From Symsagittifera roscoffensis (taxonomy: Eukaryota > Xenacoelomorpha > Acoela > Convolutidae): DNA of 64,000 nt. Every line of letters begins with the position of its first letter. Position 1 is the stretch's first letter. Shown in pieces: positions 45,741 through 57,150 of the stretch. A program made the translations under genes and the position numbers. Location: contig NC_087068.1 of the NCBI RefSeq assembly GCF_963678635.1, positions 2,294,001 to 2,358,000 of the forward strand. Reading direction: 5' to 3'. Under the pieces are notes generated by a model, which did not search any database, was not told where the DNA came from, and saw only the letters and a list, made by a program, of their open reading frames with translations.

Positions 45741-47630
45741 CTGAGGAGAGAGGAGGCTTTCTGACCCAAAACTCCCAAATATCTACTAACGCGTCGGTGG
45801 AATATGCAGCTAGTTAATTCGGCTCACGCTCAGATATCATTCCAAATTGAATTGAATTAAGCTAATTGAGTCAAAGATTGCGTTATCCAACGCAGTGTAT
45901 TGTTTTTTAATGAAAGAATGCGTGATGCATTTCAAAAAAAAGATATAAAAATTACCATTTTTGGTTGGAAGTTTTGTCATTTTTTGGATCATGTAAACAT
46001 CTTCCCCCCCCCCCCCCCTCCCTCACTCCAGCATTTTGTTTTGACTAAACTTGCCAAGCGCTGCATGTAAAATGCTCAATTTTGCCATTCTGATTGGCTG
46101 AAAATTCCCAACTTAGAACTAAGTTAATATCCCCCCAAAATCCGGGGGTGGAGATGGAGAGGATGTTAACTTGGTCCATTTTTTGCCATAAACCTCAGCC
46201 AGATATGTTAAAGAGCAATCGGAATACCCAGGATTTTGCCTCGATAATAGCAACTTTTTATATATCCGGAAACATATACATTCGATAATATATATCCGGA
46301 AACATAGTTTAAAACAAACCTGAGTGTTTGCACTGGACAGAGTAGACGTGGCTAGTAGGAATGGGTGAGGTGGCAGTGCACTTAGAGACCCCCTTCTCTT
46401 CTCCAGAGAGTCCAGTCTACTCCCTCTCTGTCCCCCTAATGCTGAAGATGATGCAGTACTTTGGGTATTTTGCAGCAAGTGTAGGTTGTTCTTGTCAGGC
46501 ACCAAAAGTGTCTGAAAAGATGCATGAATATAAGTCAATTTTGGGCCATTGGATTGTGCAGAAGTTTTTTTTGACGGGGCTATTTTTGAAAAAAGCGTTC
46601 TTTAGTTTTTTTAGATGGATCATTTTGGAATTTTTGAAGATTTGCGCCTTATTTCTGCACCACAGAAAAAAAATTGAAATGAAGCTTATGAGCATTTTTT
46701 TTTAAATTTAGTCTGTATCAACCACAAATGGCAGTAGTAATATTAACACAAGGGGGCCCTTTGGAAAACTTTGGCAACCAAAATTAAGGAGAGGGCCCCA
46801 ACTTTTCTTCTCGTCCTTCTACGGCTCTGGGATAACTAGATAGGTTTGGCTACCAATTCACACTTCAACGCTTTTGTAGATTCAAGTTATAGAAGCTTTA
46901 GTGGGGAGTATGATAGTTCATTAGCAATAGTTCTTTTAAAAATTTTAAAATCTTAGATCTGCCCCTGTGCTTTAAATTAAAATGGCATTGAAATTTCATT
47001 GATTGAAGTTGGGCTTCAAAATTGATATTTTTTGAAAGTTAAACTGAGCGAATTTCTGAATGTTACACCTCTCCGGGAAAAATGACCGTGGTGGTGCGTT
47101 TGTTCAGCCGCTGCAGGAAAGAGGGCGTGGTCTCGTACTTGAGGGCAATTCCACTGAGAGACTCGCCCGGCCTCACCTGAAACAATGAATACCCTTCAGC
47201 GCTTCTGAAAAAAAAACGTTTATTTCAAAATACAAAACTTAATTTGTTCTCATAGAAACTATAGTTTTAGCGAGGACAATAAGTGTAATTATCAATAGTT
47301 TGGAGCTGTTCAAATAAACAATGCAAATGTTTTGACTCACATTTCTTTATAACTTTTTTAGATTTCTTTTGACACTAAGATTTCAGTGGAAAAGCTTTAT
47401 AAAAAGGAAACAAAAATCATTAACTACCTTAAAAAAGCTTAAAATGATCATTAGGTTATCATTAAGGCGTTGCCTAAAAAGTCAGCAACCCAGCTGGAAA
47501 AAGGTAAAAAAAAGACTGTTTCTACCTCATGTTTTATTGTTCCAGGGGGATTTTCCTTTGCTCCTTCCTTCGTCTTCGCCGAATTGTCCGCATGTCTTAA
47601 CCCATCTGAATTTGATTTCATCTCCATCAT
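45567..47630 (-). CDS. LysM-domain protein (OXR1/NCOA7-like), four coding exons
   Basis: Reconstructed minus-strand gene: exon 1 47526-47630 (35 codons), exon 2 47069-47176 (36), exon 3 46320-46511 (64), exon 4 45567-45740 (57 plus stop). All introns (349, 557 and 579 bp) are phase 0 with GT..AG ends. The joined protein is 192 residues. Residues 32-77 form one LysM domain that spans exons 1-3: it opens with HEVRPGESLSGIALKYETTP, keeps the LNK motif, and closes FPGE|TLLVPD across the exon 2/3 border. LysM folds bind N-acetylglucosamine polymers in many proteins. In the OXR1/NCOA7 group the domain has this TTP..L..LNK..FPG..L.VPD pattern and precedes a Ser-rich linker and a C-terminal TLDc domain. 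The Ser/Leu-rich linker is present (about 78-135), but no TLDc domain was found, so this is a short member, a short isoform or an incomplete reconstruction. An in-frame TGA lies 27 bases before the start ATG. Confidence 0.7.
46320..46511 (-). CDS. LysM gene exon 3
   Basis: Acceptor GCATCTTTTCAG, 64 phase-0 codons, donor CAG|GTTTGT. The first six residues (TLLVPD) complete the LysM domain begun in exon 2, which is strong support for the splice. The remainder is a Ser/Leu/Gln-rich linker with a basic EKRRGS patch. Confidence 0.7.
47069..47176 (-). CDS. LysM gene exon 2 (LysM core)
   Basis: Acceptor CATTGTTTCAG, 36 phase-0 codons, donor GAG|GTGTAA. Encodes the core of the LysM domain (VRPGESLSGIALKY, then RLNK and VIFPGE). 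It is a clear GC-rich island in AT-rich DNA. Confidence 0.78.
47526..47630 (-). CDS. LysM gene exon 1
   Basis: Starts at the first of two adjacent ATGs (A at -3). 35 codons, polar and lysine-rich, ending GTIKHE at donor GAG|GTAGAA. The TIKHE end supplies the first strand residues of the LysM domain. A further upstream exon cannot be excluded. Confidence 0.6.
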
Positions 47631-50365
47631 TTTTCTCCCACAAGTGAAGTTAACTCATTTCTGCTTTTCTGTTTGCATTATCCACATTTGCTCAAAATGA
47701 TTCGATATAGTCGATTCTGAATCTTGAAACAAAGAATGACGTTACAAATATAAATATCTATTATATATCACTGTCGCTTATATACCAGTTCTCTCATATT
47801 AGTTTTGGACAGTTTGTGAACACAATTTGTAAATTTTGCAGTTTGGTACAGTTTCAGTTTAGTTTTAAAGTGGAACGATGTTCAGTGAGGCTTACTGTTG
47901 TCAAATATTACGCTTTATAAGTTTTTTAACGCCAGCTTGAAATCTGACCACAGGGACGTTTTCCATCTTTTTTGAAAATTTGAACAAAAAATTATTCATC
48001 GAAGTATGCTATAAAAATAAGATATGGCAACACAGAAGTTTTAAAGGCAAAAAAATTGTAGATCAGAATCAAGCAATTATATTGGGATAGAGATAATTTT
48101 ATTAATTTGATTAATCCGATAAAACCAGGGGTATAACAAAAGTTGCTGTATAAGTAGTCTAGAAAGAGCCAACTTCATAAGTAATACAAAAAATTGTTTG
48201 TGGTAAGACGAAAGTCATGACACAGTGACAACAATGGAGAAAAAATCGATTATATACAGAAAGATAAAAACAGATCTGAGATCAATTGTTATTCTTCTTT
48301 ATACAGAAAACCTCGATTATATAATCTCAACTATCGGTTATTCTGCATTTTGTGTTGCTAACATATCTACGGTTTAACTTCAGGATATAATCCTTATCAA
48401 AATACAAAAACTGCTTTTCATGTATCGTTTTGTACGCAGCTTGCATGCTTATTGCTTATAGATTATATACAGATTTATACAGATTAACTACGGATTATAT
48501 GAAGATTGTATACAGACTTTAAACACGTTATTAACAAGTTTTATACAGATCATATACAGATTTCTTCCATTTTCTTGTCTATCATTAATATGAGTAAATT
48601 GGAAACAAAATTATAATTTATGCTTTGAACCAAACTTTCGTGCCAATTTTTGACATTTAAATCAAAAATAAACAAAAATTTTGAAATACATTTCATTGTT
48701 GCAACGTGAATTTGCTAGTTTTGTGTTGATTCTTTCTATAAAACTGCGCTAAATAAGTGGACCTTAGAAATGACATTTGAAATAAAAACGCATTTTTGTA
48801 CTTTTTTTCACCGCAGGAACTATTTGGTTACAAAATTTTACAGAGATCTCCCACGACTGATAGCTTGTGTTAAACAGCTATCGTCACTTTTTAGCTCGCT
48901 ATAACTCGGAAGGAAAATTTTCATGACTTCAATTTAATGCTAACTGTTAGTGAATAAAAAATCATTAAACTAAGGTTTTGAGTCTTAATACTGATCGTTT
49001 TACAATTCCAAAAGTATGAAGACAAAACGAAAAGCTTTTATAAAGTTAAGTGCATTATATACAGTTTTTATACAATAAATAAATCTATGATTAACGCTCT
49101 AAAAGCCAATTAGTTTTTTTTGAAAAAAAAAATCATTCAAATTTATCTCTAGAGAATGAATAGACTTTCGCAGAATGGTTTTAGACAAATGGATTCCTTT
49201 TGTGCGTTTTTTTCTGTATAAATTTTCAATATACATATAAATTAGATCCGCTTTGTGACAGCGGGTTGAAATTAAGCATTAAAAATAGCAGAATTTAACT
49301 TATACTAGAAATTAAATAACTAAAGCCGTTGTAATGAATCCATACTAAGAACGTTATTATTTAATTTTTACTTTTAGGTAAGGGTTTAAACAATGAGTAA
49401 AAATTTTCTGAATAAAAAAAGGGATAAAATGTTGGCCTCAAGATTAAAAAACACTTTATCTTGCAATCCAATAATACAAAAAACGTTGAGTGATAGCCAT
49501 TTCTACAATTTGTCTTCTCTGAAAACTGCTTTGTCAGCAACATCTTTTCAATAAAAAACTCACTCTGCTAGAACGCATGAAGGTTTTAGCTTTGTCCATT
49601 AGAAAGCAAACTGAATAAAATTTCGGGGTTTTCAAGTAGGACCTCCCGTTCTTCTAAAACGAAAACATTACTCTAAAACTTGTATTTGGATAACTTTCGG
49701 TCTTGTGTTGCTATTAATGGGCATCAATCTATAAATATCCCTTACCAAGAACTCATTTTAATTAAAAGCCTACGAACATATCTTTTACTAAAATGTCCGA
49801 AAAAAATGGCAATCAAAATTTTTCATAGTTCATGTTGACAATTAACCAATCAAAATTTTTGGGACTTAGGTCTTTTTCTAGCTTGTCTTTTTGGAATTTT
49901 TGCAAGGATGCAGTAAAAAATTAGCTGGTGTTGCGTATCAATTGACAGTTCTGTTTTGAATCAAGATGTGAATCATTCGTACAAAAAAACATTGAGACAA
50001 TTTAATCGCAAAATTTTCAATTTGGCCTAAAAAGTTTACTGAAACTGAAGTTTAGAAAAAACCTATTGATGAAAAACAAACATAAGCATAAATGAAAAAA
50101 AAAATCAAAAATTGTGACAAAATCAAGCCAACATTTTCCATTTCTCGTTGAAAAGTTACACAAATTGTTTCCACACCTCGTGGTAAGCGTTGAAAACAAT
50201 AAATTGCTTGCAGGGGCAACATTTGTAATATCAATTTTAATATTTCTTTTGCGAAATTTTTGTCCTTATTTTTCTGATTTTTGCTTTTCAGATTCGTGAA
50301 AAATAAACAAAAACTTCAGTACATTGACAAAAATAGCTAATTTAGGTTAAAGTTACTGAAAAACA
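47631..50365. other. AT-rich, upstream of the LysM gene
   Basis: No gene recognised. Between about 48240 and 48570 degenerate TATACAGAT-type words recur (ATTATATACAGA, TTATACAGATTAAC, CATATACAGATT), a loose simple-sequence cluster. Confidence 0.5.
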
Positions 50366-50475
50366 GCCTTTGGGGTGGCCTTGTGGTTAAAATGCCGTGG
50401 CCGAGTGCGTAAGACGTGCTGTCTTTAACACAGATGTCGTGGATTCGAAACCTAAATTTCAGCGGACAAAATTAG
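50366..50475 (+). repeat. tRNA-derived SINE-like sequence
   Basis: CCGTGGCCGAGTGCGTAAGA (about 50395-50414) matches the A-box region of serine/leucine tRNAs, and GTGGATTCGAAACC (50439-50452) matches a B-box, at tRNA spacing for a long-variable-arm tRNA. A second A-box-like TGGCCTTGTGGTTAAAATG precedes it. The acceptor stem does not pair well, so this is a tRNA-related short interspersed element or a tRNA pseudogene. Confidence 0.5.
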
Positions 50476-51398
50476 CAGAAGCGAAAGACGAGAAGATTCG
50501 AAAATTTTCAGTTTCGACAAAAACTGGTCCCCACTTAAATCAAACTTTTAGGATTTGTCGTCTTAGGCATGGGTGTTACCACTGCACTTAATGTACTGAA
50601 CACTATTTGAATTTATAATGAAAACAATTTTTTTGTTGAACAGCATGAAAAAAAATTTTAAAAAAAAATAGGTAACATTTCTTGGAATTCAATTACTTGC
50701 TCGAAACTGGAATACACTGTTTTTTTTTTAATTTGAGTAGTAAATGTGTAAGCTTAAGGCAAATTTGGAGCTGCGGTAACTGAGCCGACAAAAAAAGCGG
50801 ACAAACAGAAGTCCGATAAAGCTTTTTTGACGCGCGGACAACTTTCCACAGACAAAGAAATAGGTCCTGGCCGGATTCGATCAATTGAATTTTGCTTTTA
50901 TAGGCAGTTGCATTACCTTTTCGCCTCATGCGCGAACTAACGTCAGGCTGTCGTTTTCATATGAACCAAAAGTAAAATGATTCAAGTGATTCTGTTAAAC
51001 TAGTTGTTAACTCAGTATCAACTACTCATATTCATAGACTTGACTGATTAAGTAGTTCAACCACTAGTCATTCTTAAATTTGAAAAGCAAAAACTTCGAA
51101 CACTTTTTTGATTTGAATCTGAATTGATTCTCCTGAATACTTTATTATAGACCGAATCACTGAAGGGTTGGAAAAAACCATCAATCTCAAAACTGCCATA
51201 TGATTCTCTTGGTCGGATAATAAAATTAGTTCAAGGCTCGCAGAAGGAAGAAATCAATTGTGATGGCATAGCAATCAGTTTTCAGAGAAGTTACTCTAGA
51301 CAAGATAAGTTCTCACTAAATTATTATGTTGTTATCTGATTTTTCGAAAGGTCCTTACCCTCCTCGTCATTCAAAATATTACACAAAAATTATTTCTT
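50476..51398. other. Non-coding, with a possible tRNA-like relic
   Basis: On the minus strand, 50865-50940 contains GATCGAATCCGGCCAGG (B-box-like) preceded by ATGAGGCG..GGTAATGCAACTG, a weak tRNA-like arrangement. Otherwise AT-rich with no gene. Confidence 0.35.
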
Positions 51399-51420
51399 CA
51401 TTACGAGACCAAACTGTGCA
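51399..51420 (+). repeat. Left terminal inverted repeat
   Basis: 22 bp; pairs with 52696-52717 with one mismatch (GAGACC versus GAGGCC). Confidence 0.8.
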
Positions 51421-51456
51421 CTGGATAGTCGCACAACTTTGTGTCTGTATGTTCCT

Positions 51457-51701
51457 GGATTCCATAGACACAACTTGAAACATTTTCCAAAACGTAAGTG
51501 GATTCCACTTACAAAACTTCCGTGGATTCCGCGTACAAATACCTTTAGCGTAATTTTTGTCGGCACATTTATTGTGCCGCGGATTCCGCAACAAGCGAAC
51601 ATAGCTACTTGTTCTGGATTCCGCAACTGTAAGTGCATTTCACAAAATGTAAGTGGAATCCGTGAACTAAGTGGAATCCGCAAAATTTGTGAGCGGAATC
51701 C
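51457..51701. promoter_or_regulatory. Left subterminal cluster of GGAWTCC palindromes
   Basis: GGAWTCC cores at 51457, 51500, 51524, 51581, 51616, 51655, 51673 and 51695, most within longer palindromes such as GCGGATTCCGC or GTGGATTCCAC. Spacing is 18-57 bp. In DNA this AT-rich the motif should be very rare. Likely binding sites for a transposase or accessory protein (inference). Confidence 0.7.
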
Positions 51702-51870
51702 GCAAATGTAAGCGGTTTCAACAAACTGTAAATGGATTCAAAATTTTGTTTTTTACTGAACTTGCATTTGAACAATCAAAAGCTAGAGCTGGAATTCTTA
51801 TCTATAGCAAAGTCTCAAAACGTTTGTTAACTAAATCGGTGGATATCATTTTTTAGTATTTTGGAAACAT

Positions 51871-52086
51871 CGCCGAATGAGTTCAATAATCGGAGTCATT
51901 GGGAAACACAACAAACAGCATACAGCATATTGCCAATTTAGGTCAGTATTTGGGATGGCGTCAATCCCAAATACTGATATTGGAAGCTTAACGCCAAATA
52001 AGTTCAATATTTCTATTGATTGGCTTGAGAGTGATTGGAAACACAACGCACAGCGTCTCGCCGAATTAAGTCAGTGTTTGGGATTG
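51871..52086 (+). repeat. 121-bp tandem duplication in the transposon centre
   Basis: CGCC(G/A)AAT(G/A)AGTTCAATA at 51871 and 51992, each followed by GGAAACACAAC, CAGC, GCCAAT/GCCGAA and TCAGT(A/G)TTTGGGAT. The copies are about 75% similar. Confidence 0.7.
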
Positions 52087-52139
52087 CATAAATCCTAAAT
52101 ACTGGTCAGTATTTGGGATTCAATCAATTTAAATACTGA
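51943..52139. repeat. Three related hairpins
   Basis: TCAGTATTTGGGAT..AATCCCAAATACTGA at 51943-51977, TCAGTGTTTGGGATT..AATCCTAAATACTG at 52071-52104, and TCAGTATTTGGGATT..AATTTAAATACTGA at 52106-52139. Arms are 13-15 bp; the first is nearly perfect. Confidence 0.8.
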
Positions 52140-52377
52140 TGATCTAGTAGATTCCAATTCTTGTGAATTGAGATTGAAGATTAGATCGAAATTGACAGGA
52201 TTTGAGATCGAAGTTGGGTTGACAGGTATTTGGACCAAACTTTTGGTATTTCAACTGGTAGTTGTTCAATGTAGTAATTGAGGTTGATTTTTCTGGTGAC
52301 CAGTAAATAAAATATATATTTCTAAATGTTTTACTACACATATACATAAATGTGAATGGAATTCGCAAACAAAATGC

Positions 52378-52645
52378 GGAATCCACGTACAGTTTGCGGA
52401 TTTTATTGACACTTTGCGGATTCTGCTTACAGTTGCGGAATCCGCAATAGCTCATTTAACTATACAAATGTCTTTTATTTGTTTGTGGATTCCACAAACT
52501 GTTCTGGATTCCGCAAATACGGTTGCGGATTCCGCAAAATCGCGTTTTTTGGAGCAATTTTGAGCGGTACAATGTTTTAGGTAATTGTTTGTGGAATCCA
52601 AAACAGCGAAGAAGATCAAAGAAAAGTATCAAAGTTGCGGATTCC
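52378..52645. promoter_or_regulatory. Right subterminal cluster of GGAWTCC palindromes
   Basis: Cores at 52378, 52437, 52497, 52516, 52537, 52593 and 52639, plus degenerate GCGGATTTT, GCGGATTCTGC, GGAATTCGC and GCGAATCCGC. Mirrors the left cluster. Confidence 0.7.
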
Positions 52646-52695
52646 GCGACAAATTTGATTTTGGCCTGTTGCGAATCCGCTTACAATGCACAGAA

Positions 52696-52717
52696 TGCAC
52701 AGTTTGGCCTCGTAATG
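52696..52717 (-). repeat. Right terminal inverted repeat
   Basis: Reverse complement of 51399-51420 with one mismatch. Confidence 0.8.
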
Positions 52718-55700
52718 TTTGCTTAAATATTTGTTAAAAATCCAGGTTACTTACCAGTTCAATGAAAGTTAGCGGTATATAATTTCATATATTTCTGAAC
52801 CAATATGCGTAAAAACTATTTTTAAGTGTCGGTTTTGCATAAAAATTGAATATAATCAGATCACTTAAAAATAATCAAGGTGGTGTCGTTTTGACGCAAT
52901 TGACTTTTGCACCGATTGTGGAGTATTCCCTTTTCGCCTTCAAAGTTAAAGGTTAGAGGGAGAGGAAGATATAATGTATTGTATGGTAAGTAAAGGAACA
53001 TCGTCGGCGGTTTAGCTTTTTGACGAAATTGCAGTAATTTGTGGAAAGTTGCCTGGTCGGTTTATATGCTGTACATTACACTATCATTTACTATATTTCT
53101 TTGAGTTCACTTAGACGACAAAATCAAAAATTGAAAAAACTGAAAAATCAAGCTATCATTTTATAAAACGATACTCAAAAAAATTTCAAATCTTAAGAAA
53201 ATTTTGTTTGGAACTTTTTACACTTCTACTTTCAAAAAAAAATGAAAAAACGCTTTTCAGGTAGAAAGGTTTGATTTTTACGTAGAAACACTAAATCTAT
53301 AGAGTTTCGGCTGTAATAGCATTCTGAATGAGAAGTTATATTTCAGTCCAGGTAGGGATGGTTATCGGTAGATATAATGTATTATGAGTATGCAGAGAGG
53401 GCGATACACAAGGAGGGGCAGATTATTCCTCATACTTCTTCATGCCTCATTTAAGCCCTGCGGTCCCCCACAGTTGCAAATCTACTACTGCATTGTAAAT
53501 GAATGGCACACACCAGGAATACATATATACCATTTGACAGCCCAATAGCTCCATATGTCATCAAGTCAATGGTAGGACAACAGGCCGAAAGGACAATAAG
53601 ACGAAAATAATATTACAATTAAGACTAACCAAAATATGATTACAAATCCAGTCAATAAGCCAAAATTTTACATCTTTATGCGACATAGCTTTTGAGATAT
53701 GGCGGTTTGTAGAAATGGCGTTTTTTTTGAAGATCCGCCCATCAAGTCAAATCAACGTCATAAATGAGCAGGGACGTGTAAAAAATGTTAAAAGCCGAGC
53801 TAAAAATGGCCGAACTGGTTAAAAAAGAAATACATAGAATTATGAAAAATTTAAGCCAAGTGAAGTCTATTGAATAAAAAGTACGAAACTGAAATTCGCT
53901 TCAATAGAGTTTTGCATTTTTGTTGGATTAGAAAAATCGAGCAAACTTTGCAGGCAAAGCGTTTCTTAGGGAACACTTCAGATATAGTTAAAGAAATAAA
54001 TACGCCTCCTCTAAATCCTTCAATGAACCAGATACAAAATGAGTTAATTTATTCAATGCATTTATTCAATGAATCAAAACTCTCATGCATAATTCAGAGA
54101 TTTCGCGTCGTATATTCATATGATGATTTGACGATCGATTTGCTGCTTAATCGGCTGTTTGAATAGTATCAACTGCCTACTTTGATTAAAAGCACCGCGC
54201 CATTTGCCGGCACCGACCAAATTATCAGTTCAAGTGCGCCAAAAGGCACTCAATTGATAAAATATCTTCATCTGCAGGAAGTCAGTACCGTGAACAGAGT
54301 CATTTGTTCACCCATCCGATTTTGAACCAAAAAAAGTCGAGGGAGATTTCACGTGAAAATATCCCTAAATTATAAAATACGAACCAAACATGATAATTTA
54401 ATTAGCAACCAACCAAAAACATACATCAAGAAAAAAAAACTATATAATAGCAAGTTTTACAGCAAGAAAAACTGTTATCGGTTCAATAGAATCATCGCTT
54501 CACGAAGAAAAAAGAATAAAAATGTGAACTGTCGGTTATTCGAGCTGTTCAAATTAGTACTCTTTTGCGGAATCGATGAAGAGGTTAGGTAGATGAGAAC
54601 TTCCTATTGCTATGGGGGTTAACCTTTTCCAATCGAATTCACCTAAATCCCTCTAAATGAGCCCATTCTTTGAACCTAATTTCTGTTACTATATTTTGCT
54701 GCTGCTGATACGAGAGAAAGCCCAAAACGTCATCATTTGAGTTATTGGGTTAATAAGATCAAAAGAAATCCTACCGTCACCTCTTGATGGACCAATTTAA
54801 ATGAAATCCAATTTGAAACCAGAAAGCAAAATTGTAAAACAATAAAAGTAATGTTCAATTTATCAGTTTTAAGGTCAAACTTATACCTGCATTTTCTAAT
54901 TCTGTTTAAGTCGATCAAATGATAATTCGATATATTGGAATGAAGAACGAAACTGCGAAAGAAAAAAAGCTCTCGAAATCAGTAGATTAAAATTAAGCCA
55001 ATGGCTTCGCTTCAATTAGAGCAAATGCCCTTCTTTATCTCATTGCCGATTTTTAGTTATACTAAATTCGTTATGGTAAATGGACTTGAACGGAAAAGAG
55101 AACAAAGCGTCTGATATTCGAATATAAATCTTACAAATACAAAACGAAAAAAAATATGCAATCATACACACAAAGGCTCAACAACCCAAGTAATATTTTA
55201 TATTGCGACAACTTAATGAAAAAAGTGCCGATTTTATTGCGAGTTAATTTTTCAATTTTGCAAAAAATGTAAGCTTAGAGCTAAAAGTCTCAGGTTGTTT
55301 GAAGAAAACTTTGGTTATAAATGGGTTTTATTGCCCTATCGACTGCGATCTGAGAATATTTTATAAGAATCAGCAAAGAGAACAAGCTAAAAGGAAGAAA
55401 TTCAATTGAACTCCAGATGAACAGAAAGAAACTTCCAGCTCAAAAAATGCAGAAAACTCACTTAGTTTTTTTCCAATTTTTGTTTGGGTTGAATAATTTT
55501 GGAGACATTCAGAAGTTATAGCTAAAATTTATTTTTTGCATGCTGAGTTGTTATGGAAGTGATGATAATAATCTGAGAATTTTAAGTTGAGAAACTTGTT
55601 TTGATTTATTAAAATCAAACAATCAAACTGAAAGAAACACTATAAAACTGAGAAAAAAGGAGTGATTTTTGAACTTACAAACATTGCTTAAAATAGCAAA

Positions 55701-56884
55701 AACTTCGCTGATTTTAGAACGTTGAAAAATGAGCAGGAAAATGTTGCCTCGAAGGCAGATCAGGATCGATCGGGGGTTAAACAAACCAAAATCGACTAAT
55801 TACGAATTGGCATTTCTCAAGTTGCTACTTGCTCAAATTATCAACTGATTTGTGATCAAAGTATTCTAGATTGTTTTGAATGTTAAGAAAAAAAGAATTT
55901 CAGTCGTTTATTACATATGTGTATTTGCTTGCTTTTTCATAAACCTACCAAAAACCCAACCAAAAAACCCAACCTAAAACCGAACTGAAAAACCGTGTCA
56001 CCCAATCACAAAGGAGAAACTAGACAAGAAATCACCCTTTACCCACAAACATCACCCCGACAATCCAGTGCTATAGCGTCCCAAAAGGAAGAAGATTTGC
56101 GGACGTATCTTTAGTTAAAAACCTTACTCAAGAGTTTCTATATTTGATGTTATCTTTGTAGCAATCTTACCAGTAGAGCACCCTAATTTATTCTAAATTT
56201 TGTAATGCTTGACACTAATTTGAGGCATTTTTCAGACGATTCTTATGAGTTCAATTACGTCTAGATTTTGTCAGAATTATCAGCAAAAGAAAGTAATTTC
56301 ATGACTTAAACAAAAAATTTACTTGATGAAAGCTATATGACATCAAATCAACAGAAAACATTTTGTTGATCATAATAAAAATTTAGCAAAATAGAATCTT
56401 CGAGAAAACGGATTTTTTGTGTCGACAGCACCAAAACTATAAACCAATTTATGAGAAAAACCTCGTAATGGTATGATATATATTTTTTGTACAGCAAGAA
56501 CAATTATTCAAATTTCGTTTGTCCGTACATACGATATCACACAATTCCTAGACAACAACTGGTTCAACGAACGTTGTGTAAAGTTTGACAAAAATTTCTA
56601 CTCTTTAAAACTTAGCTTAGATTCGCTAAAAAATTTAAATTATAGAAATTATAAAAAGGTATAACACAAGATTCACTTTCAAATAATTCATCATACGCTT
56701 TATGTTTGACAGCTGTTTAAAACGTACACTACGTGAAACATTGAATTGATTGTTACTTAGTGTGTATAAAAAATTTTGGGTTTCATTTGTTTTGGTAAAT
56801 GACAGAACTGTTGTTGTATCGTTGGCAAAATTGAGGAAATTTAATTTGACCTGCTAAGTCAAAATTACCTTTTTGCAAATGATA
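52718..56884. other. Non-coding flank of the Gypsy element
   Basis: AT-rich with no recognisable gene. A 98-codon plus-strand frame at 53870-54166 has ordinary protein-like composition but no start context, splice signals or family resemblance I can name. Confidence 0.45.
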
Positions 56885-56889
56885 CTGCA
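56885..56889. other. Target-site duplication of the Gypsy element (left)
   Basis: CTGCA before the left LTR, repeated at 63574-63578 after the right LTR. Confidence 0.85.
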
Positions 56890-57150
56890 TGTGGTGGCTG
56901 CTATGCGCCACACCATAGTTAGATTGTGAACCTTTGTGAATGTCATTATGTTATTACGCAGTTAAAGTGTCAAGGTCGGGACAGGTATCCCAACCGTGAC
57001 AATGTGCTATTAAACGTCTAGACACTCTTTTATGCTTGCTGAAAGATTGCAGTCATATGATCTTTATTGATCTCGAAACCAATTCATACCCTTGAATTAA
57101 CTTCAATTTTTAAATAGTTTCATTTAGTAAGAGTAGGTTACTATCTCACA
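56890..57150 (+). repeat. Gypsy 5' LTR
   Basis: 261 bp, TGTGGTGGCTGCTATG ... TACTATCTCACA. Its last base is the A of the gag start codon. Confidence 0.93.

Larger units (their letters stand above)
51399..52717. mobile_element. Non-autonomous DNA transposon with subterminal palindrome arrays
   Basis: 1.32 kb bounded by 22-bp inverted repeats: CATTACGAGACCAAACTGTG (51399 onward) and, in reverse complement at 52696-52717, CATTACGAGGCCAAACTGTG; one mismatch over 22 bp. Next to each end lies a cluster of the self-complementary motif TGCGGAWTCCGCA and variants. The GGAWTCC core occurs eight times at 51457-51701 and seven times at 52378-52645, plus degenerate copies. The centre holds a 121-bp tandem duplication and three hairpins. 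No transposase frame. Terminal repeats plus subterminal protein-binding arrays are known from CACTA/En-Spm, hAT and related elements. The superfamily is not determined and no clear target duplication was seen. Confidence 0.75.

Noticed and set aside
46002-46018. Run of C residues
   Set aside because: Simple homopolymer; no structure or gene attached, and run length is prone to sequencing error.
46119-46538. Single 139-codon minus-strand frame
   Set aside because: Its middle is exon 3 of the LysM gene; the ends run into introns across clear splice sites.
53870-54166. 98-codon plus-strand frame
   Set aside because: Ordinary composition but no recognised domain, no splice signals and no neighbours to support it.
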